Source: an uncultured Marinifilum sp. (lineage in GTDB: Bacteria; Bacteroidota; Bacteroidia; Bacteroidales; Marinifilaceae). Taken from it: a DNA stretch of 64,000 bases. The position numbers and the translations under genes are program-made. Of the stretch, positions 42,393 through 51,636 are shown in pieces; the stretch's first letter is position 1; each line of letters starts with the position of its first letter. The notes under the pieces are model-generated. The model made no database searches, was not told the origin of the DNA, and saw nothing but the letters and a program-made list of their open reading frames with translations. The DNA lies in the NCBI RefSeq assembly GCF_963677195.1, contig NZ_OY781918.1, positions 2,716,923-2,780,922 of the forward strand, in the 5' to 3' direction.

Positions 42393-45300
42393 ATGAAGAA
42401 ATGCTATTTACGAAATCTTCATTCAGGCTTAAGTAACCCATTAAGCTTTGGAAGGAAGATTGGAAGTTTAGCTTTGCTTTTTGCTGTAATGGCTTTGCCA
42501 ATATCTGCAAGTGCAAACGTTAACAAACTATCCGACGAAAACTCCGAAATTACTGTACAAAAAACTGTAACAGGAACAGTAACGGAAGAGTCTGGAATGT
42601 CATTGCCAGGTGTATCTGTTGTTGTTAAAGGTACAACTATTGGAACTGTAACCGATGTTGATGGTAAATTTGAAATTGCCGCTGACAATTCGGCTATTTT
42701 GATTTTTAGTTTTGTTGGTATGACAACTCAGGAAATTACTATTGGTTCACAATCGGTAATTAATATTGTTATGGCAGCCGATGCTCTACAGGTTGACGAG
42801 GTTGTGGTAACTGCTTTAGGTATTAAAAGAGAAAAGAAAGCTCTTGGTTATGCTGTACAAGATGTAAAAGCTGATGAATTAACTCAGGCTGGTAGTTCTG
42901 ATTTGGTAAGCTCATTGCAAGGTAAAGTTGCGGGTGTGCAAATTAATCAATCTGGTGGTGGAATTGGTGGTACTTCGCGTATTGATATTCGTGGATCTAG
43001 TTCTTTAATTGGAAACGATGAGCCTCTTTGGGTTGTTGATGGTGTACCATTTGATAATGGAAATAGTAGAGATGGTAGTGTTTGGGGAGGAACTTCGCGC
43101 GCAGGAGGTGCTTTCGACCTGAATCCTGAAGATATTGAGTCTATTTCAATTTTGAAAGGACCTAATGCTGCTGCTCTTTATGGAGAACGAGGTGGTAATG
43201 GAGTAGTTTTAGTTACCACTAAAAAAGGAACTAGAGGTAAAGGTTTAGGAATTTCATATTCTGGAAGCTATACTATTTCTAAGGCTGCTTATATGTTAGA
43301 CCTTCAGGATAAGTATGGACAAGGAAATGATGGTATTTATGATATGAATGCAGATGCTTCCTGGGGACCAGAGATGACTGGTCAAATGTTGGAATCTTGG
43401 ACTGGAGAAACTATTCCGTACGAATATCAGAAGGATAGATTGGAAGATTTTACAAGAACAGGAACAAACCAAAAGCATAGTTTAGCCTTTACAGGAGGTA
43501 ATGATGATGGTTCTTATCGTGTTTCTCTTGGTAAAGATATCATGAATGGTATTTATGAGGATCACAAAGTTGAGAAAATAACTTTCGATTTACGTGCAGA
43601 TTATGACATTAACTCTTGGTTGAATATCGATACTAAAGTTTCTTTCTTTAATACTAAGGGTAAAGAAAGACCAGAGATTGGAAATTATTCTTATGTATCT
43701 TATTTCAATACTATGCCAATGAATATTCGTAATCAAGATTTAGCTCCGGGGTATGATATTGTTGGTGGTGAACATGTTGAGAAGCTATACAAAAATCCAA
43801 ATGCAAATCTTCGTAATCCGTATTTCTTGCAAGCGCAAACTACAAATAACGATGAGAAAAACAGAACATTTGGTTATGTTGCTGCTAATTTAAAATTAAC
43901 CTCTGATTTGAAGGCTAAGTTTAAATATGGAATGGATTTCTACCAATTCGAAGCAGTTGAAGGATATTTGTTTGCAGATAATGTTGACTCAAGCAGACCA
44001 AACTATAACCCTACTCAATCAAATTTCAAAGAAGAGAATTACGAATTCTTGTTGAGTTATAATAAAGAAATAAACGAAGATTTTACGATTGGTGTAAATG
44101 TTGGTGCCAATAGTATGAAGAACAGATTTAGAGAATTAAAAGCTACTTCAGGTCGCTTGTCTTCTGAAAATGATTTCTTTTTGGCAGCTGGATCTAATAT
44201 TAATGCATCAGAAAGCATTGTTGAAGAAGAAGTTCGTTCATTATATGGATTTGGTCAGATTGCATATAAAAATATGATTTTCCTTGACTTTACAGCTCGT
44301 AATGATTGGTCTTCTACACTTACTTCGTCAACATCAGAATTCGATAATTCTTATTTTTATCCTTCAGTTAGTTTAAGTGGTTTGGTATCTGATATGATTG
44401 AATTACCAGAATGGTTTTCTTTTGCTAAGATTAGGGGTTCTTGGGCAAAGGTAGGTAAGGCTACAGATCCGTTATTAACAGCTCAAACTTATTCAATTGG
44501 TAATTGGAATTATGGACTTTCTACTGGTAATGTGCCAGAAAATGGAGTGCAGGATAATTTAAAGCCTGAGTTATCAACTTCTTATGAGGTTGGAGCCGAT
44601 TTAAGATTTTTTGGTAATCGTTTAGGATTAGATTTTACCTACTATAACGAAAGAACCAAAAACCAAATTCTTCTTGTTCCTGCAGTACAAAGTTCAGGAT
44701 TTAAAAATATTCTTTCAAATGCTGGTTTAATTGTAAATAAAGGAGTTGAGGTGATGTTAAGAACTGTACCTGTTAAAACTAATGATTTAACGGTAGGTTT
44801 AGATTTTAACTTTTCCAAAAACGAAGGTGTAATGGAAGAATTAACTGATGATGTTCCAAGATATCCTTTTGGCATGTCGGTTTATGCTTATCCAGAACAA
44901 AAGCTAGGTCAGATTGTTGGTAGTGTTTATGATCGTGATGAAAATGGTGAAATTATTATTGACAATAGTGGATTAATGACCATTGCTCAGGATGAGGAAA
45001 TTATTGGTAACCTACAGCCAGATTGGACAGGTTCTATTAATTTAAATGTTGACTATAAAGGTCTGTATCTGTCAGCTTTAGTTTCAATACAGCAAGGAGG
45101 TGATATTCTTTCATCATCAGAGCAGGGAGCTGTTAGTGCTGGTACAGCAGAAAGAACTCTTGCAAATAATCGTATGGCATTCTTTGCTGATGGTGTATCT
45201 GTAGATGGAGGTTCTAATAATGTAATTGTTTCTGCAGAAGAATATTGGAGACAGTTGGCAAAAGTTGATGAAGAGTTTTTATATGACGCTTCTCACATGA

Positions 45301-45545
45301 AATTAAAAGAATTAGCAATTGGATATAATATTCCTAAATCAATTTTAAGTAAGATACCTCACAATCCGGTAAAATCTGCAAGAGTCTCATTGGTTGGAAG
45401 GAACTTATTCTATTTCTATAAAGATACTCCGGGAACTGCTCCTGATGCTAGTGCTTATAGTACCGATTATGCAGCACAAGCGTTTGATTTCTCACCTGTT
45501 CCTTCAACTAGAACATACGGATTCTCACTTAATGTTGGATTTTAA
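42393..45545 (+). CDS. susC: SusC-like TonB-dependent glycan transporter
   Basis: The outer-membrane pore that imports oligosaccharides with its SusD lid. A long signal region ends near ALPISASA. A carboxypeptidase-regulatory-like domain is next (VTGTVTEESGMSLPGVSVVV, about 58-135), then the TonB box region (VDEVVVTALGI), the plug (LVSSLQGKVAGVQI, DIRGSSSL, WVVDGVPFD, ALYGERGGNGVVLVTTK) and a barrel ending TYGFSLNVGF. At 1050 aa the length is normal. No STN signalling domain is present, which fits the absence of a sigma/anti-sigma pair. It is first in the run of PUL genes, 18 bp before susD. Confidence 0.96.
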   Translation: MKKCYLRNLHSGLSNPLSFGRKIGSLALLFAVMALPISASANVNKLSDENSEITVQKTVTGTVTEESGMSLPGVSVVVKGTTIGTVTDVDGKFEIAADNSAILIFSFVGMTTQEITIGSQSVINIVMAADALQVDEVVVTALGIKREKKALGYAVQDVKADELTQAGSSDLVSSLQGKVAGVQINQSGGGIGGTSRIDIRGSSSLIGNDEPLWVVDGVPFDNGNSRDGSVWGGTSRAGGAFDLNPEDIESISILKGPNAAALYGERGGNGVVLVTTKKGTRGKGLGISYSGSYTISKAAYMLDLQDKYGQGNDGIYDMNADASWGPEMTGQMLESWTGETIPYEYQKDRLEDFTRTGTNQKHSLAFTGGNDDGSYRVSLGKDIMNGIYEDHKVEKITFDLRADYDINSWLNIDTKVSFFNTKGKERPEIGNYSYVSYFNTMPMNIRNQDLAPGYDIVGGEHVEKLYKNPNANLRNPYFLQAQTTNNDEKNRTFGYVAANLKLTSDLKAKFKYGMDFYQFEAVEGYLFADNVDSSRPNYNPTQSNFKEENYEFLLSYNKEINEDFTIGVNVGANSMKNRFRELKATSGRLSSENDFFLAAGSNINASESIVEEEVRSLYGFGQIAYKNMIFLDFTARNDWSSTLTSSTSEFDNSYFYPSVSLSGLVSDMIELPEWFSFAKIRGSWAKVGKATDPLLTAQTYSIGNWNYGLSTGNVPENGVQDNLKPELSTSYEVGADLRFFGNRLGLDFTYYNERTKNQILLVPAVQSSGFKNILSNAGLIVNKGVEVMLRTVPVKTNDLTVGLDFNFSKNEGVMEELTDDVPRYPFGMSVYAYPEQKLGQIVGSVYDRDENGEIIIDNSGLMTIAQDEEIIGNLQPDWTGSINLNVDYKGLYLSALVSIQQGGDILSSSEQGAVSAGTAERTLANNRMAFFADGVSVDGGSNNVIVSAEEYWRQLAKVDEEFLYDASHMKLKELAIGYNIPKSILSKIPHNPVKSARVSLVGRNLFYFYKDTPGTAPDASAYSTDYAAQAFDFSPVPSTRTYGFSLNVGF

Positions 45546-45563
45546 TTAATAAAGATGTTTGTT

Positions 45564-47123
45564 ATGAAAAAAATTAATATAATATTATTCGCATTAGGGC
45601 TAATCATATTGGGTAGTAGCTGCTCCGATGATTTTGGTGACATGAATGTACCTTCTGATGCGACGACTTCGGTTGAACCAAAGTTCTTATTTAGTCCATT
45701 AGTTCAGGCTGTTTTTGATAACTATCAAAGAAATGTGAACCTTTACCCAGATCTATATTCTCAATATTGGGCAAATACTGTTAGTGGTTTCTCTTCTCCT
45801 CGTTATGAATATGTGGATGGATGGATTGGAAACCAATGGAGTGAGCATTATACAAAAGATTTGCGTAGAGCAAATTCAATTCAAGATCTTTATGGTGAAG
45901 ATCCATTGTATGTTGATGCTGTAGCAATCAAAGAAATTTGGATGTGTTACTGGTGGTCACGAATTACCGATACTTATGGTGATGTACCTTATTTTAATGC
46001 TGGTAGAGGAGAATCGGTTCCTTACAATTCTCAGGAAGAGATCTATAACGATTTATTTACACGTTTAAATACAGCTATTAACGCAATAACAGGAAATGCT
46101 GACCAATATGAATATAACGAAGGTTATGATGTAATGTATAATGGAGTGGCTTCACAATGGCAGAAGTTTGGTAACTCCTTACGTTTACGTTTAGCAATGC
46201 GTATTTCGAATGTTGATCCTACAAAAGCTGCTGCCGAAGCCAAAGCTGCAGTTGATGGTCCTGGTGGGTTATTGGCTAGTAACGCTGATGTAGCAAAAGT
46301 TCCTATGTGGAGCCAAGGATGGTATGATTATTTACATCAAATGGCTTGGAACTGGAATAATATTCGTATGTCTAAGACAATGTCTGATTACCTTTACGAG
46401 CAATCAAGTTATGGAGAAGATCCTCGTGCATCTAAATGGTTTGCTTATCAGGTAGATGGTGAACCTGTAACTAAGGAAGATGCTGGATTTGATCGTTACA
46501 ATGGTATAGAAAATGGTTATAACTTAGTGCCAAGTAATTCTGATGAGGATTATGCAACAATTAACCTAGAAGGTGGCTATGTTGACTTTGTAGGAAACGG
46601 TGGTGATGACTTAATGTATTGTCCTGTAATGTTTTACTCAGAAGTGCTTTTCTTGCAAGCTGAAGCTGCAATGAGAGGTTGGATTTCAGGAGATGCAAAT
46701 GCATTGTATCTAGAAGGTGTTCAGGCTTCAATGGATTACGTTGGTGTAGATGCTACTGAAGCTAGTAATTATATTGCTGGTCTTCCTACTCTTTCAGGAG
46801 CTACAGAAACAGATCTTAAACAATTAATAACTCAAAAGTGGATTTCGAATTTCCCTAATGGAGTTGAAGGATGGGCTGATTTCCGTAGAACAGACTATCC
46901 AGACATTACTTTACCTAAAGATGGTGTTAGTGGTAGTGCAACAGTTGCTTCGGGAACTTGGGTTAAGCGTGTTCGCTATCCGGTTAATGAACACTTGCAA
47001 AATAGCGAGTTTATGCCAGCTGCACAAAATACTCCGGAAACAGATAGAATGGATATTCGTGTATGGTGGGATACTGCTGATACTAAGTCTAAGTCTAGTG
47101 GTTTAATGAACAGTAATTTGTAA
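45564..47123 (+). CDS. susD: SusD/RagB-like surface glycan-binding lipoprotein
   Basis: The lipoprotein signal peptide ends LIILGSSCSDD, with acidic residues after the Cys as in Bacteroidota surface export signals. The body is the TPR-rich SusD fold: SQYWANTVSGFSSPRYEYVD, EIWMCYWWSRITDTYGDVPYFNAG, GVASQWQKFGNSLRLRLAMR, MFYSEVLFLQAEAAMRG. At 520 aa it is typical of the SusD-like_2 branch. The start at 45564 (MKKINIILFA) is preferred over an ATG nine bases earlier. It forms the lid for the adjacent SusC. Confidence 0.94.
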   Translation: MKKINIILFALGLIILGSSCSDDFGDMNVPSDATTSVEPKFLFSPLVQAVFDNYQRNVNLYPDLYSQYWANTVSGFSSPRYEYVDGWIGNQWSEHYTKDLRRANSIQDLYGEDPLYVDAVAIKEIWMCYWWSRITDTYGDVPYFNAGRGESVPYNSQEEIYNDLFTRLNTAINAITGNADQYEYNEGYDVMYNGVASQWQKFGNSLRLRLAMRISNVDPTKAAAEAKAAVDGPGGLLASNADVAKVPMWSQGWYDYLHQMAWNWNNIRMSKTMSDYLYEQSSYGEDPRASKWFAYQVDGEPVTKEDAGFDRYNGIENGYNLVPSNSDEDYATINLEGGYVDFVGNGGDDLMYCPVMFYSEVLFLQAEAAMRGWISGDANALYLEGVQASMDYVGVDATEASNYIAGLPTLSGATETDLKQLITQKWISNFPNGVEGWADFRRTDYPDITLPKDGVSGSATVASGTWVKRVRYPVNEHLQNSEFMPAAQNTPETDRMDIRVWWDTADTKSKSSGLMNSNL

Positions 47124-47146
47124 TTAACCTAAATCTTTAAGAAGAA

Positions 47147-49012
47147 ATGAAAGCATTTAAAATAAATATAAAAATGTGGTCATACCTTGCTGCTTTTCTG
47201 ATGGTGTTTACCTTCGCAGCTTGTGATGATGACGATAATGGAGTAGGTACTTTTGAAACTGCTTCACTGGAAGCATTAATTTCGGAGGCTGAAAATTTGA
47301 TGGAAACTACCGAAGAAGGAATTAATGCAGGTGATCAAAAGCCAGGATCAAAAGCTGAATTACAAACAGTAATTGATTGGGTGCAATGGAAGATTGAAAA
47401 TGCAGAAAATCAAGAAGATATTTCCGATGCATCAGTTAAGTTACAACGTTATATAGATATCTTTAAAGCTAATGTTGTTGCTGTTGCAATGCCTTGGATT
47501 CAGCAAGAAAATGATACTTATATCCAGATTTCGGATAATATCAAAACGACTCTTGCTGGAGCGTGGACAATTGAATTAAAATGTTATATCGTTGACTTGA
47601 ATACTAAGGGATATTCAAATAATCTATTCTCTGCTGAACAAATGGGGCCTGATAGTGGATTTGGCGCCAGATATTTTAGCGATGGTAAAATTCAGATTGT
47701 TACAGGTAATAGTAATTGGGTAGATTCTGGTGATCAGGCTGGACCAGGTACTATGAAATCCGGAGAATGGATGGATGTTACAATGACTAGTGATGGTACG
47801 CATCATGAATTATTTATTAATGGTTCAAAAGTAGCAGAAATTGATAATACTCACTTATTAGCTGCTGATGCTCCATTTGTAATTGGAAACAGCCCAACTT
47901 GGACTGATCGTGTTTGTAATACATTAGTGAAAGATTTTAGAGTGTGGAATTCTGTACTTGATGAATCAACAATTAATGCTAACAGAACAGCTGAGTTTGA
48001 AGGTACTGAATCCGGACTTGTATGTTATTTCCCTTTTGGTTCAGATTTAGGTTCTTCATTTTCTGATGTAAGTGGTAATTATACTGCTACAATTAAAGGT
48101 AAAGTTGAGTGGGTTGCAGAACCTCCAGTAATTGTATTGGATAAGTCAGCTCTTGAAAATGCTATTCAGGAAATTGATGATTTTAAAGCAACTATTGTAG
48201 AAGGAGATGAAGATGGTGATTATCCTGTAGGTACTATTGCTTATGTTGATGAATTAATTGCTGATGCAAATGATGCATTGGCAAATGAAGGTCGTCAATC
48301 AGCTCTTGATGATAAAGCTGCTTCTTTGTCCGAAGCAATCGAACTTATTAACTCTATGCTTGTTGCTGATACCGATGGAATTTTAATTGACAGAGATGTT
48401 CCCTCAGCCGTTGGTTTAAGAATTACACCTAATTATACTCCACAGGGAGATTATACTGTTGAATTTAATGTAAAAGTTAAATCTTTATTCGGTTATGGTA
48501 CAGGTGAATTCTTTAACAATGGAGAATATGGTGTATGGGTATACGGATACGATGAGTTAACGGAAGAAAATGTACTAGGCTCAGGTGGTTTATGGAACTT
48601 TACTAATGCAGGAAATGGATGGGAAGGTCCAAAAACTGAATCATTGGTAATGAAAACAGGAGAATGGCAACATGTCGCTCTTGTTCATGACGATATAGCT
48701 CGTACAACCAAAATATTTGTTGACGGAGTTGAAGAAGCTGTATTTGAAGATATAGGAGCTCCAAATGTATCAGGTTGGGGTGAAATGTGGCTAGGTAATG
48801 GCTGGGGCAAAATGGATGGTTATATGAAAGACTTCCGTTTATGGGATGTTGCTCGAGATGCAGCTGACCTTGATGCTGAAATTACAGGAACAGAAACCGG
48901 ATTGAATGTTTATTTCCCTCTTGATAGAGTGAAAGGTGTTAAATTCTCTGATAAAACAGGAACATATCAAGGTGATATGAGAGGAATTTCTTGGAATGTT
49001 ATCGAAGACTAA
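47147..49012 (+). CDS. LamG-domain surface glycan-binding lipoprotein
   Basis: The lipoprotein signal ends LMVFTFAACDDDDN, again with the acidic surface-export pattern. A helical FIVAR-like spacer (about 37-115) precedes a first LamG/concanavalin domain (about 120-325; WTIELKCYIVD, GEWMDVTMTSDGTHHELFINGSK). A second helical spacer (about 335-410) precedes the second LamG domain (about 415-620; YTVEFNVKVKS, WQHVALVHDDIARTTKIFVDG). There are no catalytic residues, so I infer a surface glycan-binding protein working with SusCD. It lies 23 bp after susD and is followed by a strong terminator, closing the susCD unit. The same fold type is in the ectodomain of the membrane regulator. Confidence 0.85.
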   Translation: MKAFKINIKMWSYLAAFLMVFTFAACDDDDNGVGTFETASLEALISEAENLMETTEEGINAGDQKPGSKAELQTVIDWVQWKIENAENQEDISDASVKLQRYIDIFKANVVAVAMPWIQQENDTYIQISDNIKTTLAGAWTIELKCYIVDLNTKGYSNNLFSAEQMGPDSGFGARYFSDGKIQIVTGNSNWVDSGDQAGPGTMKSGEWMDVTMTSDGTHHELFINGSKVAEIDNTHLLAADAPFVIGNSPTWTDRVCNTLVKDFRVWNSVLDESTINANRTAEFEGTESGLVCYFPFGSDLGSSFSDVSGNYTATIKGKVEWVAEPPVIVLDKSALENAIQEIDDFKATIVEGDEDGDYPVGTIAYVDELIADANDALANEGRQSALDDKAASLSEAIELINSMLVADTDGILIDRDVPSAVGLRITPNYTPQGDYTVEFNVKVKSLFGYGTGEFFNNGEYGVWVYGYDELTEENVLGSGGLWNFTNAGNGWEGPKTESLVMKTGEWQHVALVHDDIARTTKIFVDGVEEAVFEDIGAPNVSGWGEMWLGNGWGKMDGYMKDFRLWDVARDAADLDAEITGTETGLNVYFPLDRVKGVKFSDKTGTYQGDMRGISWNVIED

Positions 49013-49032
49013 GAACTAAATACAATTAATTT

Positions 49033-49058
49033 TAGGAGTCGCCAAACGGCGACTCCTA
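49033..49058 (+). terminator. Intrinsic terminator after the susCD unit
   Basis: TAGGAGTCGCC and GGCGACTCCTA are perfect complements around AAAC, followed by TTTCTC. It lies 20 bp after the stop and separates uptake genes from the enzymes. Confidence 0.85.
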
Positions 49059-49086
49059 TTTCTCAACAAAAACAAAAGTTCACACA

Positions 49087-49094
49087 TAAGTTTG
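49087..49094 (+). promoter_or_regulatory. Possible -7 box for the first GH92 gene
   Basis: TAAGTTTG matches TAnnTTTG, just after the terminator and about 147 bp before the ATG. No -33 box and no phased RTTAAT array are visible here. Confidence 0.35.
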
Positions 49095-49240
49095 TGAAAA
49101 TTATTGCAGGTTTGCTTCCACCTACAAAAAGGAAGGATTGTTTACAGCCTTTTCTCAAAAGGTGAATAAAATTAGAAAATAGCAGAGCCTTTGCGCTTAA
49201 TTATATATCAACTTTATTACCAAACCATACAGAAAATCAA

Positions 49241-51523
49241 ATGCAAAAATTAAAATTAATCAAAACACTAGGCTTATTACTTTTGTTTGGAGTTTCTTTA
49301 GCTTCATGTCAAATGTTTGGAGATAATTCCGAAGATAGTGAAGGCTTAACCAAGTATGTCGATCCTTTTATTGGTTCTGGGGGGCACGGTCATGTTTTTG
49401 TGGGCGCAAATGTTCCATTTGGTGCAATTCAGGCCGGACCAAGCAATTTTCATAAAGGCTGGGATTGGTGTTCCTCATATCATTACTCTGATAGTATTGT
49501 AAAAGGATTTTCGCATTTACATTTAAGTGGTACGGGTTGTACCGATTTGGGTGAGTTTTTAATTATGCCTGCACTTGGTGAGTTAAAAATAAATCCGGGT
49601 ACGCAGGAAAAACCCGAAGATGGCTATGCATCCTATTATCATCACGATTCAGAAAAAGCCGAAGCTGGATACTATAAAGTTCATCTAGATACTTATAATA
49701 TCGATATTGAAATGACAACTACAGAACGTGTTGCCATGCATCAGATAACTTATCCTAAATCAGATAAATCGCGATTAATTATTGATTTAAAGGAAGGAAA
49801 TGGTGATACCGCTACCGAAACTTTCTTCCATAAAGTAAATGATACTTTGGTGGCAGGATATCGTTTTTCTAAAGGTTGGGCTGCCGATCAAAGAGAATAT
49901 TTTGCAATGGTTTTATCAAAGCCAATACAAAGTGTCTTGGTTTACAATGGTCAGGAAAAAATGGAAGGAGATGCTGCAAAAGGAAAAGCAGTTAAAGCTT
50001 TTTTACAATTTTCTACCAAAGCTTTCGAAAAAGTACAGGTTAAATTTGGTATGTCGCCAGTAAGTATGGAAAATGCATTGGCTAATATTAAAACTGAAAT
50101 GCCAAATTGGAATTTCAATGAAATTCTGGCCAATAATAAAGCCAAATGGAATAAAGAGCTCGAAAAGATACAGATTACAACAACTGATAAGGCGGCAAAA
50201 AGAGTTTTTTATACTGCCGTTTATCACACTCTTATTGCTCCAAATATTTTCGATGATGTTAATGGGGAATACAGAGGTACCGATAAAAAAGTATATCAAA
50301 GTAATGAATTTACAAATTATACTTTATTCTCTCTTTGGGATACATATCGTACAGCTCATCCTTTATACACATTAACTCAACAAGAGCGTGTGCCGGACAT
50401 GATTAATTCTATGTTGAATATCTATAAGCAACAGGGAAAATTACCAGTTTGGCATTTGCGAGGAAACGAAACCAATACAATGGTTGGTTACAGTGGAGTT
50501 CCTGTTGTTGTTGATGCTTGTTTAAAAGGTTTTGAAGGAATCGATCTTGAATTGGCTTACGAAGCTGTTAAAACCACTGCTATGGGCGATTTTGAACCAG
50601 GTGTTAAAGAGCTGCAAAAATATGGATACATTCCTTGTGATATGATGCACGAATCGGTTGCCAGTGCAATGGAATACGCAATTAGCGATTGGGGTATTAG
50701 TAAATTGGCCGAGAAACTAGGCAAAATAGAAGATGCTGCATACTTCAAAAAAAGAGCAGAGTCTTATCAGGAATATTTCGATCCTAAAGATCGATTTATG
50801 AAAGGACGTATGAAAGATGGAAGCTGGAGAACACCTTTCGATCCATATTCAGCACAGCACAGGGTAAACGATTATTGCGAAGGTAATGCATGGCAGTATT
50901 TATGGTTAGTTCCTCAGAATCCAGAAGGATTAATTAATTTATTGGGTGGTGATAAGCAATTTATTACAAAATTAGATAGTTTGTTTAGTATTTCTTCCGA
51001 TTTGGAACATGGTGCTTCGGCCGATATTTCTGGCTTAATTGGACAGTATGCTCATGGAAACGAACCAAGTCATCACATTACTTATTTGTATGCCTACGCT
51101 GGTGAGCAATATAAAACTTCCGATAAGGTTCGCTATATCATGAATGAGTTGTATACCGATAAACATGATGGCTTGTGTGGTAACGAAGATTGTGGACAAA
51201 TGTCGGCTTGGTACGTAATGTCATCAATGGGATTTTATCCGGTTAATCCAACTAATGGAGCTTATGTTTTTGGAAGCCCATTGTTCAATCAGGCAAGTAT
51301 TTCTCTTCCGGGCGATAAGAAATTTACAATTATAGCTAACAACAACACCAAAAAGAATATCTATATCCAATCGGTTAAATTAAACGGAGAAGATTATACA
51401 AAATCGTTTATCACTCATAAAGATATACTTAAAGGAGGAACATTAACATTTGAAATGGGAGATAAACCTAATAAAAACTTCGGTGCAAAACCAGAAGATA
51501 GACCTAAATCAATCATGTATTAA
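49241..51523 (+). CDS. GH92 alpha-mannosidase, lipoprotein (first of three)
   Basis: A calcium-dependent inverting exo-alpha-mannosidase. The signal ends GVSLASCQMFG (lipoprotein). The N-terminal beta-sandwich starts KYVDPFIGSGGHGHVF, and the catalytic (alpha/alpha)6 region follows. Motifs: LFSLWDTYRTAHPLY, WHLRGNETNTMVGYSG, catalytic acid Glu547 in CEGNAWQY, GNEPSHH near 606, and the base region GNEDCGQMSAWYVMSSMGFYP (Asp650). At 760 aa the length is standard. Linkage (alpha-1,2, 1,3 or 1,6) cannot be read from sequence. With two more GH92 genes of different motif variants downstream, each probably takes a different linkage. Confidence 0.95.
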   Translation: MQKLKLIKTLGLLLLFGVSLASCQMFGDNSEDSEGLTKYVDPFIGSGGHGHVFVGANVPFGAIQAGPSNFHKGWDWCSSYHYSDSIVKGFSHLHLSGTGCTDLGEFLIMPALGELKINPGTQEKPEDGYASYYHHDSEKAEAGYYKVHLDTYNIDIEMTTTERVAMHQITYPKSDKSRLIIDLKEGNGDTATETFFHKVNDTLVAGYRFSKGWAADQREYFAMVLSKPIQSVLVYNGQEKMEGDAAKGKAVKAFLQFSTKAFEKVQVKFGMSPVSMENALANIKTEMPNWNFNEILANNKAKWNKELEKIQITTTDKAAKRVFYTAVYHTLIAPNIFDDVNGEYRGTDKKVYQSNEFTNYTLFSLWDTYRTAHPLYTLTQQERVPDMINSMLNIYKQQGKLPVWHLRGNETNTMVGYSGVPVVVDACLKGFEGIDLELAYEAVKTTAMGDFEPGVKELQKYGYIPCDMMHESVASAMEYAISDWGISKLAEKLGKIEDAAYFKKRAESYQEYFDPKDRFMKGRMKDGSWRTPFDPYSAQHRVNDYCEGNAWQYLWLVPQNPEGLINLLGGDKQFITKLDSLFSISSDLEHGASADISGLIGQYAHGNEPSHHITYLYAYAGEQYKTSDKVRYIMNELYTDKHDGLCGNEDCGQMSAWYVMSSMGFYPVNPTNGAYVFGSPLFNQASISLPGDKKFTIIANNNTKKNIYIQSVKLNGEDYTKSFITHKDILKGGTLTFEMGDKPNKNFGAKPEDRPKSIMY

Positions 51524-51541
51524 TAGCATATCATGATAGTA

Positions 51542-51577
51542 AAAAGAGGTACAGTTTTTTTAAGTTGTACCTCTTTT
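51542..51577 (+). terminator. Intrinsic terminator after the first GH92 gene
   Basis: AAAAGAGGTACA and TGTACCTCTTTT are perfect complements around a 12-base T-rich loop. It begins 18 bp after the stop. Confidence 0.8.
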
Positions 51578-51636
51578 AAAAAGTAAACAGTTAAAAAACA
51601 AATAAATTGTTTTAGTTAGTAAGATTAACTTGTAAA